The position numbers and the translations under genes are program-made. This document shows, in pieces, positions 1-8,204 of a stretch of DNA of 12,243 nt; the stretch's first letter is position 1; every line of letters begins with the position of its first letter. This DNA is from T1SED10-198M sp003554345 [NCBI: Candidatus Sumerlaeota bacterium]. GTDB lineage: Bacteria > Sumerlaeota > T1SED10-198M. The stretch spans positions 1-12,243 of the forward strand of contig PWGE01000107.1 in assembly GCA_003554345.1 (NCBI GenBank), written 5' to 3'. The notes beneath the pieces are model-generated. The model saw only the letters and a list, made by a program, of their open reading frames with translations, did not search any database and had not been told where the DNA came from.

Positions 1-108
1 AAAGAGTGTGGCTTCCTATTGATGCAAAACCTCATTACTATTTCCCGTATAATGGGCAATATCACCGAATGCACAACTTGAGTCGTTCTTCATATACTCA
101 TGCCGAGG

Positions 109-2076
109 TCAGGAAGTCTGACCCTGTAATTTTTCTATCAGTTGTTCCGCTTTTTCTTCTACCTGCCGTGTCTCTTCCTCCAGGCCTTTTACGAAGGAAT
201 TCTCTTCATAGGTGCCGCGTACCGCAAGAAAGTCTTGCTCTTTCGTTTCCTCATCTCCATCGATACCAAAACCAATCGTACTGGCAGAATCAAACTCTTT
301 TTCCGCGTCTTTTTTAATCATATTATTAAATTTCACGGTGGCTTTTTTCCATTCCTTAATGATAGTTACCAGTTGTTCGTCAGTGAGATCAGCAGGTTTA
401 GAGCCGTACATTTCTTCAATCAGAGCGGCCGCCCATTCCCAGTTTTTCTCGTCATAACGGTGATAGATATTGCGGAATTTTTCCTCAAGGTTGGAAAGAG
501 AGTTGATTTCTCCCTCTTTAACCTCTCTTTGCAGAGCTTGCAGGTTAGTGCGGGTAAGAAACATACCTGCCATATCCACCCACTCTTCGAGTTGGGCATT
601 TTCAGCTTTCAGGGCATCCTGCCGACTCTCAGACTTCTCCAGCTGTTTAATCAGCTGATTACCAAGATAGATGGCAAAGGCAATCTTATAATACTTGGCA
701 CAGGTTCTCATCAACACCCGTTTTATTTCTATACCCTTGTAACGAACGAACTTCTGACTCTTAGGGGTGTTTTTAGACAAGTCTTTCAAAACATTATACC
801 CCTTTACCACGCGACTGATGATATAGGGACTGAAGAGGTCAAAGTGAAGCAGGTCGAGCCTGTCAGGATCCTTCCGTCGGTCACGGTTGGGCCATTTTTC
901 ACTGTCCCGCTTGGTGCCCACGGTAAACAGGTTCATAGCAGGCGTCAGCATGCTTTTTCCTTCCTCTTCTGTAATATAACTAAAAGGAAATTCAGAAGTA
1001 TCACAATTCACATAATGCTTTCCGGTTATTACTGAAAAAGCACCAATACGACAGGGCCAGAGAAGATATGAAAATGAACCGGTTTTGGATCCGCGCTCCA
1101 TAATACCCTGATGAAGGGGACCCAGTTTATACATATGATTGCTCTGATTAGTACCACTTCCCGCATTATAAAAAGAATACAGAGCAGCAATGAGAAGGGT
1201 GGACTTATGGTGAGTTACGGTATAAGGTCCAGCAAAAACACTCACAGCTTCACCATGCATTCCTTCGGCATTGGCAAAAAAGCAACTGCTTTCTGCAGAA
1301 AACTGCGTGGCTATCTTTACTCCCTGCCCCACAAAACATTGTTTGAGTATGGCACCGCTTTCAACAGTGGAACCTGAAAGCACAATACATTCTTTCATGC
1401 TCACGCCATCTCCAATTACTGTGGGGTGATGAGGACTACTGGCAACAGTTCCTTCTTCCAGAAGCAGGGCTCCCTGTATTTTCGCCTGTTCTCCAATCTT
1501 CATATTGATCATCGTTTGAGTATTAGAGATACAAGCTCCCCGTCCAATGATACCACTATCAGATTTTTTCTCCTGGACATAAGAATTCACCATTTTAAGG
1601 AGATTATTTGTAAACGCCTCATCATCACGATAGAAACAGAGCATATAAGCAATTTGGGAAGATAGACGATCAAAGATAGGAATCTCACGACCCCCTCCTT
1701 CATTGACCACTTCTACTTCTACACCGTTCCCGAAAGTCGTCTGTCCGGTCACGGCCAATGTTCCTACATTTTCTATAACTGCTTCTTCTTCAACATGATA
1801 GCGGGAAAGAGAGTTGACCCTGCTTATGCGTACTTTATCTTCAACAGTCACATCGTGGAGACTGGAATGATAGATACCGGCATCCTTCTCCACGCCAGCA
1901 GGACCGGAAAGCGTTCCTTCCAGTTTGCCCAGTTTTATTGCACCTCTAAAAGTGCTGAACCAGACACTGTCGGTGACAAAATCTTCACTCACCTTTACCT
2001 GTTCCCATTGGGGACTCCAGCATCCCTGTTTTTCCAGTTGTTGTATTTCTTGCGTTGTCAGGCTCCGATAACTCAT
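109..2076 (-). CDS. DUF4954 family protein (left-handed beta-helix, unknown function)
   Basis: A 655-residue protein that I recognise as DUF4954, close to the usual family length; the biochemical role is unknown. Residues about 45-350 have the hydrophobic/turn periodicity of a left-handed parallel beta-helix, as in hexapeptide acyl- and nucleotidyltransferases (for example IGDGVSMKECIVLSGS near 221-236). A conserved-looking stretch at 264-323 is rich in His (274, 289, 290, 314, 322) and contains NAGSGTNQSNHMYKLGP at 304-320; this is the likeliest active-site region, by inference. Residues 450-655 are mostly helical and charged, with coiled-coil potential near 475-500 and 630-650. There is no signal peptide or membrane segment, so it is probably cytoplasmic. 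It is the last gene of the operon, 17 bases after nagB, with a GGGAG ribosome site before the ATG. Its place behind nagB suggests a role linked to amino sugars. The family call is fairly sure; any function is a guess. Confidence 0.82.
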   Translation of the reverse strand: MSYRSLTTQEIQQLEKQGCWSPQWEQVKVSEDFVTDSVWFSTFRGAIKLGKLEGTLSGPAGVEKDAGIYHSSLHDVTVEDKVRISRVNSLSRYHVEEEAVIENVGTLAVTGQTTFGNGVEVEVVNEGGGREIPIFDRLSSQIAYMLCFYRDDEAFTNNLLKMVNSYVQEKKSDSGIIGRGACISNTQTMINMKIGEQAKIQGALLLEEGTVASSPHHPTVIGDGVSMKECIVLSGSTVESGAILKQCFVGQGVKIATQFSAESSCFFANAEGMHGEAVSVFAGPYTVTHHKSTLLIAALYSFYNAGSGTNQSNHMYKLGPLHQGIMERGSKTGSFSYLLWPCRIGAFSVITGKHYVNCDTSEFPFSYITEEEGKSMLTPAMNLFTVGTKRDSEKWPNRDRRKDPDRLDLLHFDLFSPYIISRVVKGYNVLKDLSKNTPKSQKFVRYKGIEIKRVLMRTCAKYYKIAFAIYLGNQLIKQLEKSESRQDALKAENAQLEEWVDMAGMFLTRTNLQALQREVKEGEINSLSNLEEKFRNIYHRYDEKNWEWAAALIEEMYGSKPADLTDEQLVTIIKEWKKATVKFNNMIKKDAEKEFDSASTIGFGIDGDEETKEQDFLAVRGTYEENSFVKGLEEETRQVEEKAEQLIEKLQGQTS

Positions 2077-2093
2077 ATTTTCACTCCCTTTGC

Positions 2094-2903
2094 TTAAATT
2101 TGCGGTAAGTTTTCCAGGTTTTTGGCTTCAATATCTTTAAAATAATTTACCGTTCCCACTTTCAGTTCCATGGTAGCTTCCTCATCACAGCAAATCATGC
2201 CATGGGGATGCAACTGCAACGCAGAGACCGTCCACATGTGATTTACACCGTCTTCAACCACTTTTTTCAGGGCATGGGCTTTCTTAAATCCATTGACTAT
2301 AATCAGTACTTCCCGGGCATCCATAACGGTTCCTACTCCTACAGTAAGAGCGTGCTTGGGCACCCGATTTATATCTCCATCAAAGAAACGGGAATTAGCC
2401 AGAATGGTATCATAGGTAAGAGTTTTTATACGGGTACGGGAAGAGAGAGAGGAACCAGGTTCATTAAAAGCAATGTGCCCGTCCGGACCGATCCCTCCCA
2501 GAAAGAGATCGATACCACCGGCTTTTTGAATTCTTTTTTCATATTCTTCACATTCTTTTTCTAAATCATCCGCATTTCCATCAGGTATGTTGATGTTTTC
2601 TTTTGGTATATCGATATGGGAAAACAGATTTTTCCACATAAAGTAGTGATAGCTTTGAGGATGATCTTCTGCCAGACCAATATATTCATCCATATTAAAG
2701 GTCACCACATTTTCAAAGGACACCTCACCTTCCGTATAAAGGTCGACCAGCTCTTTATAGGTGCCAAGAGGAGAAGAGCCTGTCGGCAAACCCAGTACGA
2801 AAGGTTTATCTTTAGTGGGTTTCGCATCCTTTATTTTTTTCACGACATAGTGGGCGACCCACTTACTGAGCATCGAGTAGTTTTCGTATATTAATATTCT
2901 CAT
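2094..2903 (-). CDS. nagB: Glucosamine-6-phosphate deaminase
   Basis: Cytoplasmic enzyme converting glucosamine-6-phosphate to fructose-6-phosphate and ammonia, the last step feeding amino sugars into glycolysis. The 269 residues match the family length (E. coli NagB has 266). Visible motifs are the phosphate-binding loop GLPTGSSP at 38-45, MDEY with Asp72, and the catalytic segment [12 protein letters not shown] with Asp141, His143 and Glu148. These catalytic positions carry the same numbers as in the E. coli enzyme, so no gaps separate them. The start is supported by a perfect AGGAGG 8 bases before the ATG. It is third in a minus-strand operon, 31 bases after the acyl-CoA synthetase gene and 17 bases before the DUF4954 gene. 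I see no nagA or sugar transporter in the window. The call is secure. Confidence 0.97.
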   Translation of the reverse strand: MRILIYENYSMLSKWVAHYVVKKIKDAKPTKDKPFVLGLPTGSSPLGTYKELVDLYTEGEVSFENVVTFNMDEYIGLAEDHPQSYHYFMWKNLFSHIDIPKENINIPDGNADDLEKECEEYEKRIQKAGGIDLFLGGIGPDGHIAFNEPGSSLSSRTRIKTLTYDTILANSRFFDGDINRVPKHALTVGVGTVMDAREVLIIVNGFKKAHALKKVVEDGVNHMWTVSALQLHPHGMICCDEEATMELKVGTVNYFKDIEAKNLENLPQI

Positions 2904-2934
2904 GGGAATATTCCTCCTTGTAAATTTATCCGGA

Positions 2935-5067
2935 TTAAATCAGGATTCGAGCATCTGCGACATAGCATCCTTTACCCTCTTCCTGAACAAGCATTGGATT
3001 AATATCGAGTTCCTTTATTTCGGGAAAATCATCCACCAGCTTTGACAGTCTTACTATAGCATCCTTCAGAGCCGCAATATCCCGAGGTGCCTGACCACGC
3101 ACTCCATACAGTATTTGTGAGCCGCGGATTTCTGAGAGCATCTTTTCGGCATCATCTTCAGAAAGTGGCGCCACCTTAAAGGTAACATCTTTAAACACTT
3201 CTACGAAAATGCCGCCCAGTCCAAACATCACCACACCCTTAAAAGATGGGTCCTGCTTCGCACCAAGAATAACTTCTTCACCGGAGGTAACCATTTGAGT
3301 AACAAGAATACCATCTATCTTTGCATCAGGGTTGTGGTCTTTCACCTTTTTCATAATAGAGTTATAAGCATCTTTCGCTTCCTGGTCATTTTCAATATTC
3401 AGGACTACTCCTCCAATGTCGGACTTATGAACCACATCATCAGACATAATCTTCATGACAACAGGATACCCAATTTCCTGCGCATATTGTGCCGCTTCTT
3501 CTTCATTTTTCGCCACTTTGCTTTTCAGCACAGGAAGCTTATAAGCCTGCAGTATCTTCACAGCTTCTGCCTCAGGCAAATAGTTGCGCCCTTCTTTTTT
3601 TGCTTCCGAAAGCACTTTTTCTGCCGCTTCTTTATCAACGTCTGAAAGAGCGGGAACCTCCTTCTTTTTCTTTTTCAAGTATTCTTTAAACTGATAGACA
3701 GTAGCCAGGGAACGAGCCATTGATTCAGGGAGCAGATAATGAGGAATACGGTTGCGCTGAAGCACGTCCACCCCTTCAGCCACATCAGCTTCTCCCATAA
3801 AAGAAGCAAAGACCGGTTTATCATAATGACTTGAAACCTTGGCCACTTCACGTGCTATAAGGTCTATTTCAGTCATAGATTGCGGAGTCAGGATAACACA
3901 AACACTGTCCACGTTATCATCTTTAAAAGCAGCTGAGAGGGCCACATTATAGCGATCGGCTCTTGCATCACCAATCACATCGACCGGGTTTTTAATATTG
4001 GCTGTCTTAGGCAGGCTCTTTTTCAAAACTTTTGTTGTTTCTTCAGAAAAATCTGCCAGTTCCAATCCACCTTCTATGGCAGCATCTGTGGTAAGCACAC
4101 CAGGCCCACCGGCATTGGTAATAATCGCCATACGATTGGATTTAGGAACCGGTTGATAGGCAAAAGCAATAGCCTTATTAAACATTTCTTCCAGATTGTC
4201 ACATCGTATCATACCAGCCTGCTCGAAACCGGCATCGCAAATCTCATCGCTTCCCGCCAGAGAACCGGTATGAGAAGCAGCAGCGGCGGCTCCTTTGCTG
4301 GTTCGTCCGGCTTTCAGTACCAGTATCGGTTTTCCGCTTTCCCTGATAACATTTTCAGCAGCCTCCAACAGTCCCTTGCCGTCAGAAACCTCTTCCAGAT
4401 AAAGGAGAATGACCTTTGTTCGCGGATCATCACGCAAATAATAGAGAAGGTCTATTTCACTGATATCCGCCTTGTTGCCAAAGCTGACAAACTTGGAAAA
4501 GCCAATATGACGAGAATAAGCATAGTCAAGAACAGCTGTACATAATGCTCCACTTTGAGAAAGAAATCCAATACTGCCATCTTCAGGCATTCTTCGGGCA
4601 AAAGAGGCGTTCAAACGCACCTTGGGGTCGGGATTGATCACTCCCAAACAATTCGGCCCGATAAAAGACATGTCATATTTTTCAGCAATTTGCTTTATTC
4701 TTTTTTCGCGCTCTACGCCAACCCCGCCAACTTCCTTAAAGCCGGCAGATATAACAATAACACTTTTTATACCTTTCTGTCCGCACTGCTCCAGTGCAAG
4801 ATGACATACCGAGCTGGGAAAGACCAGGATCGCAAGGTCTACTTCATCAGGTATATCAGTAACATATTTATACGCCTTGACGCCTGCAATATAACGTTCA
4901 CCAGGACTGACCGGAAAAACTACGCCATTAAACTCTGCCTTAAGAATATTGTTAACAATATCGAACGGTACTGTCCCCTTGACCTTATTCGTCCCGACAA
5001 TTGCAATAGACTCGGGATAGAAAATATTTTGAATGTTTTTTTGATGTACTTCAGCTCTTGTCGCCAT
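2935..5067 (-). CDS. ADP-forming acetate/acyl-CoA ligase, fused alpha-beta subunits
   Basis: This 710-residue protein belongs to the NDP-forming acyl-CoA synthetase superfamily and converts an acyl-CoA plus ADP and phosphate to the free acid, CoA and ATP, a substrate-level phosphorylation step in anaerobes. Domain order: CoA-binding Rossmann domain (about 15-140), succinyl-CoA-ligase-like domains (about 160-460), and a C-terminal ATP-grasp domain (about 490-705). The phosphohistidine is probably His266 in [12 protein letters not shown]; a second conserved His is His547 in [10 protein letters not shown] of the beta part. The lysine-rich stretch near 464-470 looks like the linker between the alpha and beta halves, which are separate proteins in some archaea. 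The ATG follows AGGAGAGG. The substrate cannot be read from the sequence; acetyl-CoA is most common. It lies 47 bases after the acyl carrier protein gene. Family is secure, substrate is not. Confidence 0.92.
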   Translation of the reverse strand: MATRAEVHQKNIQNIFYPESIAIVGTNKVKGTVPFDIVNNILKAEFNGVVFPVSPGERYIAGVKAYKYVTDIPDEVDLAILVFPSSVCHLALEQCGQKGIKSVIVISAGFKEVGGVGVEREKRIKQIAEKYDMSFIGPNCLGVINPDPKVRLNASFARRMPEDGSIGFLSQSGALCTAVLDYAYSRHIGFSKFVSFGNKADISEIDLLYYLRDDPRTKVILLYLEEVSDGKGLLEAAENVIRESGKPILVLKAGRTSKGAAAAASHTGSLAGSDEICDAGFEQAGMIRCDNLEEMFNKAIAFAYQPVPKSNRMAIITNAGGPGVLTTDAAIEGGLELADFSEETTKVLKKSLPKTANIKNPVDVIGDARADRYNVALSAAFKDDNVDSVCVILTPQSMTEIDLIAREVAKVSSHYDKPVFASFMGEADVAEGVDVLQRNRIPHYLLPESMARSLATVYQFKEYLKKKKKEVPALSDVDKEAAEKVLSEAKKEGRNYLPEAEAVKILQAYKLPVLKSKVAKNEEEAAQYAQEIGYPVVMKIMSDDVVHKSDIGGVVLNIENDQEAKDAYNSIMKKVKDHNPDAKIDGILVTQMVTSGEEVILGAKQDPSFKGVVMFGLGGIFVEVFKDVTFKVAPLSEDDAEKMLSEIRGSQILYGVRGQAPRDIAALKDAIVRLSKLVDDFPEIKELDINPMLVQEEGKGCYVADARILI

Positions 5068-5091
5068 AGTTAAGCCTCTCCTTTTTTAACT
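5068..5091 (-). promoter_or_regulatory. Inverted repeat enclosing the ribosome site of the acyl-CoA synthetase gene
   Basis: On the minus strand AGTTAA and TTAACT form a 6-base-pair stem whose 12-base loop holds the AGGAGAGG ribosome site just before the ATG at 5067. The stem is all A/T except one pair, so it is weak. It could lower translation or protect the message between the first two genes, but it could also be chance in AT-rich sequence. Confidence 0.2.
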
Positions 5092-5114
5092 GATATTTTT
5101 TGGCAATAAATGAA

Positions 5115-5357
5115 TTAATCTACGTATTCTCCAATAAAATTAATAGCATCCTCTACATTTTGCACTTCAAGTGCCTTATCTTCATCCATTTCAATGTCAA
5201 ATTCCTCCTCAAAAGATGCCACCAGTTCCAGACTCTGTGCAGAATCAGCTCCTAAGTCAAAAATGAAATTTGCGTCGTCAGAAACTTCATCCGGATTTAC
5301 ATCCAGAACCTTTCCCACGACCTTCTTAACCCTTTTTGCAAGTTCACTTCGTTCCAT
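5115..5357 (-). CDS. Acyl carrier protein
   Basis: An 80-residue acidic protein of the acyl carrier family, which carries acyl chains on a 4'-phosphopantetheine arm. The attachment serine is Ser39 in FDLGADSAQSLELV. The usual motif is DSL; here it is DSA, a variant I believe occurs in some anaerobe ACPs. Helix II continues as the acidic VASFEEEFDIEMDEDKA recognition surface, and the C-terminus (NVEDAINFIGEYVD) is the normal last helix. The ATG follows AAGGAGAAG. It is the first gene of the operon, 35 to 50 bases behind the likely transcription start, and is followed not by fatty-acid genes but by an ADP-forming acyl-CoA synthetase. It may be the housekeeping ACP or a dedicated one; the window cannot tell. 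Confidence 0.95.
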   Translation of the reverse strand: MERSELAKRVKKVVGKVLDVNPDEVSDDANFIFDLGADSAQSLELVASFEEEFDIEMDEDKALEVQNVEDAINFIGEYVD

Positions 5358-5411
5358 AATTACTTCTCCTTTCTTTCATTGTTTTTTTGATGCATAAACA
5401 ATCTGGTTTAG

Positions 5412-5440
5412 ATTATATAAGGCAATGTTTTGAAAGTCAA
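5412..5440 (-). promoter_or_regulatory. Sigma-70 promoter of the acp-led operon
   Basis: On the minus strand TTGACT (5435-5440) and TATAAT (5412-5417) are separated by exactly 17 bases, close to consensus. Transcription would start near 5405, giving a leader of about 48 bases before the ACP start codon at 5357. No other comparably good promoter was noticed before the three following genes, so all four are probably one transcript. Confidence 0.85.
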
Positions 5441-5879
5441 GAAAAAAGAGCTTTTTTTGAGAAAGTTTTTTTAAAATAAATATTTAGTTTCTCATTTCTC
5501 GTTTTGATGACGAATTGATACAAATATTAATAAAAAAAATATGGGGCGACTTTTAAATTGGCGGGGTTATAATAGTAAATATACAAATATGTTTTTCAAA
5601 TATTTTCAAAAGAAAAGGCGATCATCATTTCAAGTATAGTCCCTTTTATAGCACTAAAAAACAATACACCTGTTTTCATCTTTTGTCTTACTTGCATTCA
5701 GCAGTAAATCCTTAAAAAAGGTCTATGTTTTCATTATATCGAACCAATGAAGGTAAAAGAAGTGTTCAAAGAAGAAAAGCCACATTATTCTTTCGCGGCG
5801 CCGACGAAAAAAGCCCCGTTTTTTCAATTTTTGCGCTATTTTCTTTTTTGAGGAGTTCGGCGCATAACCAGCGTTTTCC
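5441..5879. other. AT-rich intergenic region, no gene recognised
   Basis: About 440 bases between the divergent acp promoter and the tRNA-Ser promoter. Neither strand holds a credible reading frame and I recognise no RNA gene or riboswitch. A TATAAT at 5568-5573 on the plus strand has no convincing -35 partner, and nothing recognisable lies downstream of it before the tRNA. The short A6/T6 inverted repeat near 5806-5827 has a GCCCCG loop and no GC stem, so I do not call it a terminator. Confidence 0.6.
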
Positions 5880-5907
5880 TTGAGAAAAGAGGTTTTTACG
5901 TTAGGAT
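5880..5907 (+). promoter_or_regulatory. Promoter of tRNA-Ser
   Basis: TTGAGA (5880-5885) and TAGGAT (5902-5907) are 16 bases apart, placing the start of transcription about 10-15 bases before the tRNA. The match is moderate, but the position is what a single tRNA gene needs. Confidence 0.5.
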
Positions 5908-5926
5908 ATTACTGACAAATCCCACC

Positions 5927-6013
5927 GGAGAGATGGCTGAGCGGCTGAAAGCGCCTCACTCGAAATGAGGTGATCCCTCACGGGATCCGGGGGTTCGAAT
6001 CCCCCTCTCTCCG
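5927..6013 (+). tRNA. tRNA-Ser, anticodon CGA
   Basis: An 87-base class II tRNA reading the codon UCG. The acceptor stem pairs GGAGAGA (5927-5933) with TCTCTCC (6006-6012), with discriminator G at 6013. The anticodon stem CCTCA/TGAGG (5954-5958, 5966-5970) encloses the loop CTCGAAA with CGA at 5961-5963. The long variable arm (GATCCC...GGGATC) is typical of serine tRNAs, and the T arm is GGGGG-TTCGAAT-CCCCC. The 3' CCA is not encoded (the next bases are CTG), so it must be added by the CCA-adding enzyme. It stands alone with no neighbouring tRNA. Confidence 0.97.
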
Positions 6014-6229
6014 CTGATTCTGTTTATTCCCGCCCATCTTCCTATTCTTTTCTTTCTGAAAGAAAACTTATTACACCCTAAGGCACTCTATCACAAAGAA
6101 CTCTTCTTGTTAGTTGCCATGGGAAGGAAGAACTCTTTCATCCTGGCAGATCTTCTTTTAAGAGACCACTTTTTCTTGTAAGACTGTAAAAGTTTTTTTC
6201 CTGCCAAAAACGCTGAAAAATGAACTGTT

Positions 6230-7129
6230 TTATTTACGTTGCCGGGTACACGCCATGGTAGTATGATCCAGCTTTTTACCTAAAAATGGCTTTAGTAACA
6301 GAAAATTATGAGAAAGAATCTTAAAAAACCGACAGATCTCCCAGATAATATTAACTGGAAAGCCTTTCATAAACAAACCCCAGGTAAGATTTTTACGAAG
6401 GGTATATAAACGGTTAAAGTATGCCTGAGCTTCAATTATTTTATCCTGGCGATAACTCTGTCGTCGATAATGATATGCCACCAGATTGGGAGAACCTATA
6501 CACACGAACCCTTTTTGAGAAAGGCGAAAAGCAAGGTCTGCATCCTCATAATAAAGGAAAATTTTCTCATCAAAAAGATAGCCATCTTCCTTTTTCACTT
6601 CCCGAAGATGAGAGAGACGATAGAACGCCATAGCCCCCGTGCAACCGAGCACTTTCCTTTCTTTTTTCACAAAAGACATATCCTTACCCGCTCCCAGGTC
6701 AGCCGGTCGCAAGGTAAAAGGATTATAGGTAATACCCATACTATCGATAGTGCCCCTCAAAGGATGCAATAAAAGGGGAGCCACCCCGGTAAGTTCTTTT
6801 TTTTCATTCATCAGTTGCATTGCCCTGGATAAAAACGACCTGTCTTTAATAAGAGTATCAGGATTGGCAATGAAAAGAAACCTGGTTTTTAAAAAGGGTT
6901 CAACCAGATTAATGGCTTTTCCAAAACCAGCGTTCTCTTTCAAACACACCAGGCAGAAGTACTTTTTTTTTCTCAACTGGTGTAAAATCGCCAGGGTGCC
7001 ATCATTGGAATTGTTGTCAATAACAATCAGGTTAAAAGGTTTATCCTGGGAAAACAAACCATTCAGACAGGGGGTAATAAATTCTTTACTGTTATAGGTG
7101 ACCAGTAGAACCGTTAATGTATTGCTCAT
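6230..7129 (-). CDS. Family 2 glycosyltransferase (WbbL/rhamnosyltransferase-like)
   Basis: A 299-residue GT-A fold transferase that would add a sugar from a nucleotide donor to a polysaccharide or glycolipid at the inner face of the membrane. The N-terminus has the family start VLLVTYNS (8-15), then IDNNSNDGT (37-45) for donor binding, ENAGFGKAIN (65-74), and ANPDT (88-92), where NPD stands in the usual DxD position as in WbbL-like enzymes. The acidic FLYYEDADLAFRLSQKGF segment near 190-210 supplies the likely catalytic base region. The C-terminal 60 residues are hydrophobic and basic and probably touch the membrane. The ATG at 7127-7129 has only a weak GAAGA ribosome site. It stands alone, with no other polysaccharide gene beside it. 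Donor and acceptor cannot be predicted. Confidence 0.88.
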   Translation of the reverse strand: MSNTLTVLLVTYNSKEFITPCLNGLFSQDKPFNLIVIDNNSNDGTLAILHQLRKKKYFCLVCLKENAGFGKAINLVEPFLKTRFLFIANPDTLIKDRSFLSRAMQLMNEKKELTGVAPLLLHPLRGTIDSMGITYNPFTLRPADLGAGKDMSFVKKERKVLGCTGAMAFYRLSHLREVKKEDGYLFDEKIFLYYEDADLAFRLSQKGFVCIGSPNLVAYHYRRQSYRQDKIIEAQAYFNRLYTLRKNLTWGLFMKGFPVNIIWEICRFFKILSHNFLLLKPFLGKKLDHTTMACTRQRK

Positions 7130-7354
7130 GACAGGAATCTTCAGTTATTGTAACAATGCTGACGGCATCTTCAGCTACAAGTCGGAAAATTGCGTTTTGT
7201 TCTCCATTGTAACGTCAAAATTTAAAAAAGAAACGCTGAACAAAAACCTTCAACATACTGTCATTTTTTGCTTTAAGTCCAGCATTTCACCTGGAGTGAA
7301 AATATATACCCATTAGTTCCGTGTATAAATTGAAAAACACCGAAGACAGCCTAT

Positions 7355-7382
7355 TTGAAAAAGTGCCCCATAATGCTAATAT
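7355..7382 (+). promoter_or_regulatory. Promoter of the DUF432-mscS-phosphatase operon
   Basis: TTGAAA (7355-7360) and TAATAT (7377-7382) with a 16-base spacer. The predicted start near 7389 lies 25 bases before the ATG at 7415, which rules against the upstream TTG codon at 7355 as a translation start because it sits inside the -35 box. Confidence 0.6.
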
Positions 7383-7414
7383 GCATAGAAGATATTTCCA
7401 GGAACAGGTCTCTC

Positions 7415-8185
7415 ATGGATAAAAAAGTATGGCAACCTTTTACATTAGAAGACAGGCAATATTACTCATGGCAAATAGGAAACCTCCAGCTGCACTTTTA
7501 CAAAGAGAAAGATGAATTTTCACTTGCCACAGAACAAACTGAAGAAGCCCTGTCACCTGTTCATACGAATAACAAGCCTGAAGAAGGACTGGAATGGAAA
7601 CGCTGGATAATATGTGAACACTTTAGAAGTCTGCAGTTTTTCCCTGTTATGCCTGACCGACCCCTCGTCGTAAAAACTGAAACCCCTTTAAGTTTATTAC
7701 CGAGATGCCATGAAAGTTTTTTTATTTCTATACCGTTATGGATACAAATAGTACTGAACAAGAAATATATACTCACCGAACTTCCGACAGTTGTTCTTTC
7801 AAACACCTGGTTTGGAAGTCCTTTTGATGGTATTCTAGCCTATCCTGTCAAATCTCCCGCTGCCACATCTCTTTCTTCCACTGACATAAAAAGCAACAAC
7901 GTTGTGTGTCCATTGTCTGTGCAAAATCACTCATCAGAAAACTTTGATTTTGTGAGGCTGTGTGTGTATACGGATAACCTGGCAATTTTTCAAGGTGCCA
8001 CTCATTTATGGACCAATAACGTATCTGTTCACATTGAAGGAATCCAGCAAGCTGCTCGATTTGATGTTTCTTCGGCAAAGCCACAATACGAGTCAATAGT
8101 TAAAACTCTCAGCAAACCCCGACAGCATCCTGCTAAAGGTTTGAGCAAAAAAATATTTTCCGATTTAAAATTTTTTAAGTTCTAA
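7415..8185 (+). CDS. DUF432 family protein
   Basis: A protein of about 256 residues that I recognise as DUF432 (COG2430), a family of unknown function whose genes, as I recall, are often next to MscS-type channels, as here. Numbered from the ATG at 7415, it opens with WQPFTLEDRQYYSWQIGNL, has a conserved-looking PVMPDRPLVVK near 79-89, SIPLWI near 105-110, and LSNTWFGSPFDG near 127-138, followed by CPLSVQNHS. It is predicted to be mainly beta-strand, soluble, without signal peptide. I chose ATG 7415 over an in-frame TTG 20 codons upstream because a promoter -35 box overlaps that codon and because AGGAACAGG precedes 7415. It is 19 bases upstream of the channel gene and probably works with it, perhaps as a soluble regulator; that is inference. 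Confidence 0.8.
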   Translation: MDKKVWQPFTLEDRQYYSWQIGNLQLHFYKEKDEFSLATEQTEEALSPVHTNNKPEEGLEWKRWIICEHFRSLQFFPVMPDRPLVVKTETPLSLLPRCHESFFISIPLWIQIVLNKKYILTELPTVVLSNTWFGSPFDGILAYPVKSPAATSLSSTDIKSNNVVCPLSVQNHSSENFDFVRLCVYTDNLAIFQGATHLWTNNVSVHIEGIQQAARFDVSSAKPQYESIVKTLSKPRQHPAKGLSKKIFSDLKFFKF

Positions 8186-8204
8186 AGCAAAGAGGAGGCT
8201 CTCC

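Noticed and set aside
1-108. Sequence left of the DUF4954 stop, including a small GTCAG/CTGAC inverted repeat at 108-122
   Set aside because: No gene seen on either strand and no T run after the short stem on the minus strand, so not called a terminator.
5568-5573. TATAAT on the plus strand
   Set aside because: No -35 element at the right distance and nothing recognisable downstream before the tRNA promoter.
6048-6066. TTTTCTTT/AAAGAAAA hairpin after tRNA-Ser
   Set aside because: A/T-rich stem with one G-C pair and no following T tract; not a convincing terminator.
7355-7414. Longer DUF432 protein starting at an in-frame TTG
   Set aside because: The TTG overlaps a good -35 box and the ATG at 7415 has a better ribosome site and matches the family length.
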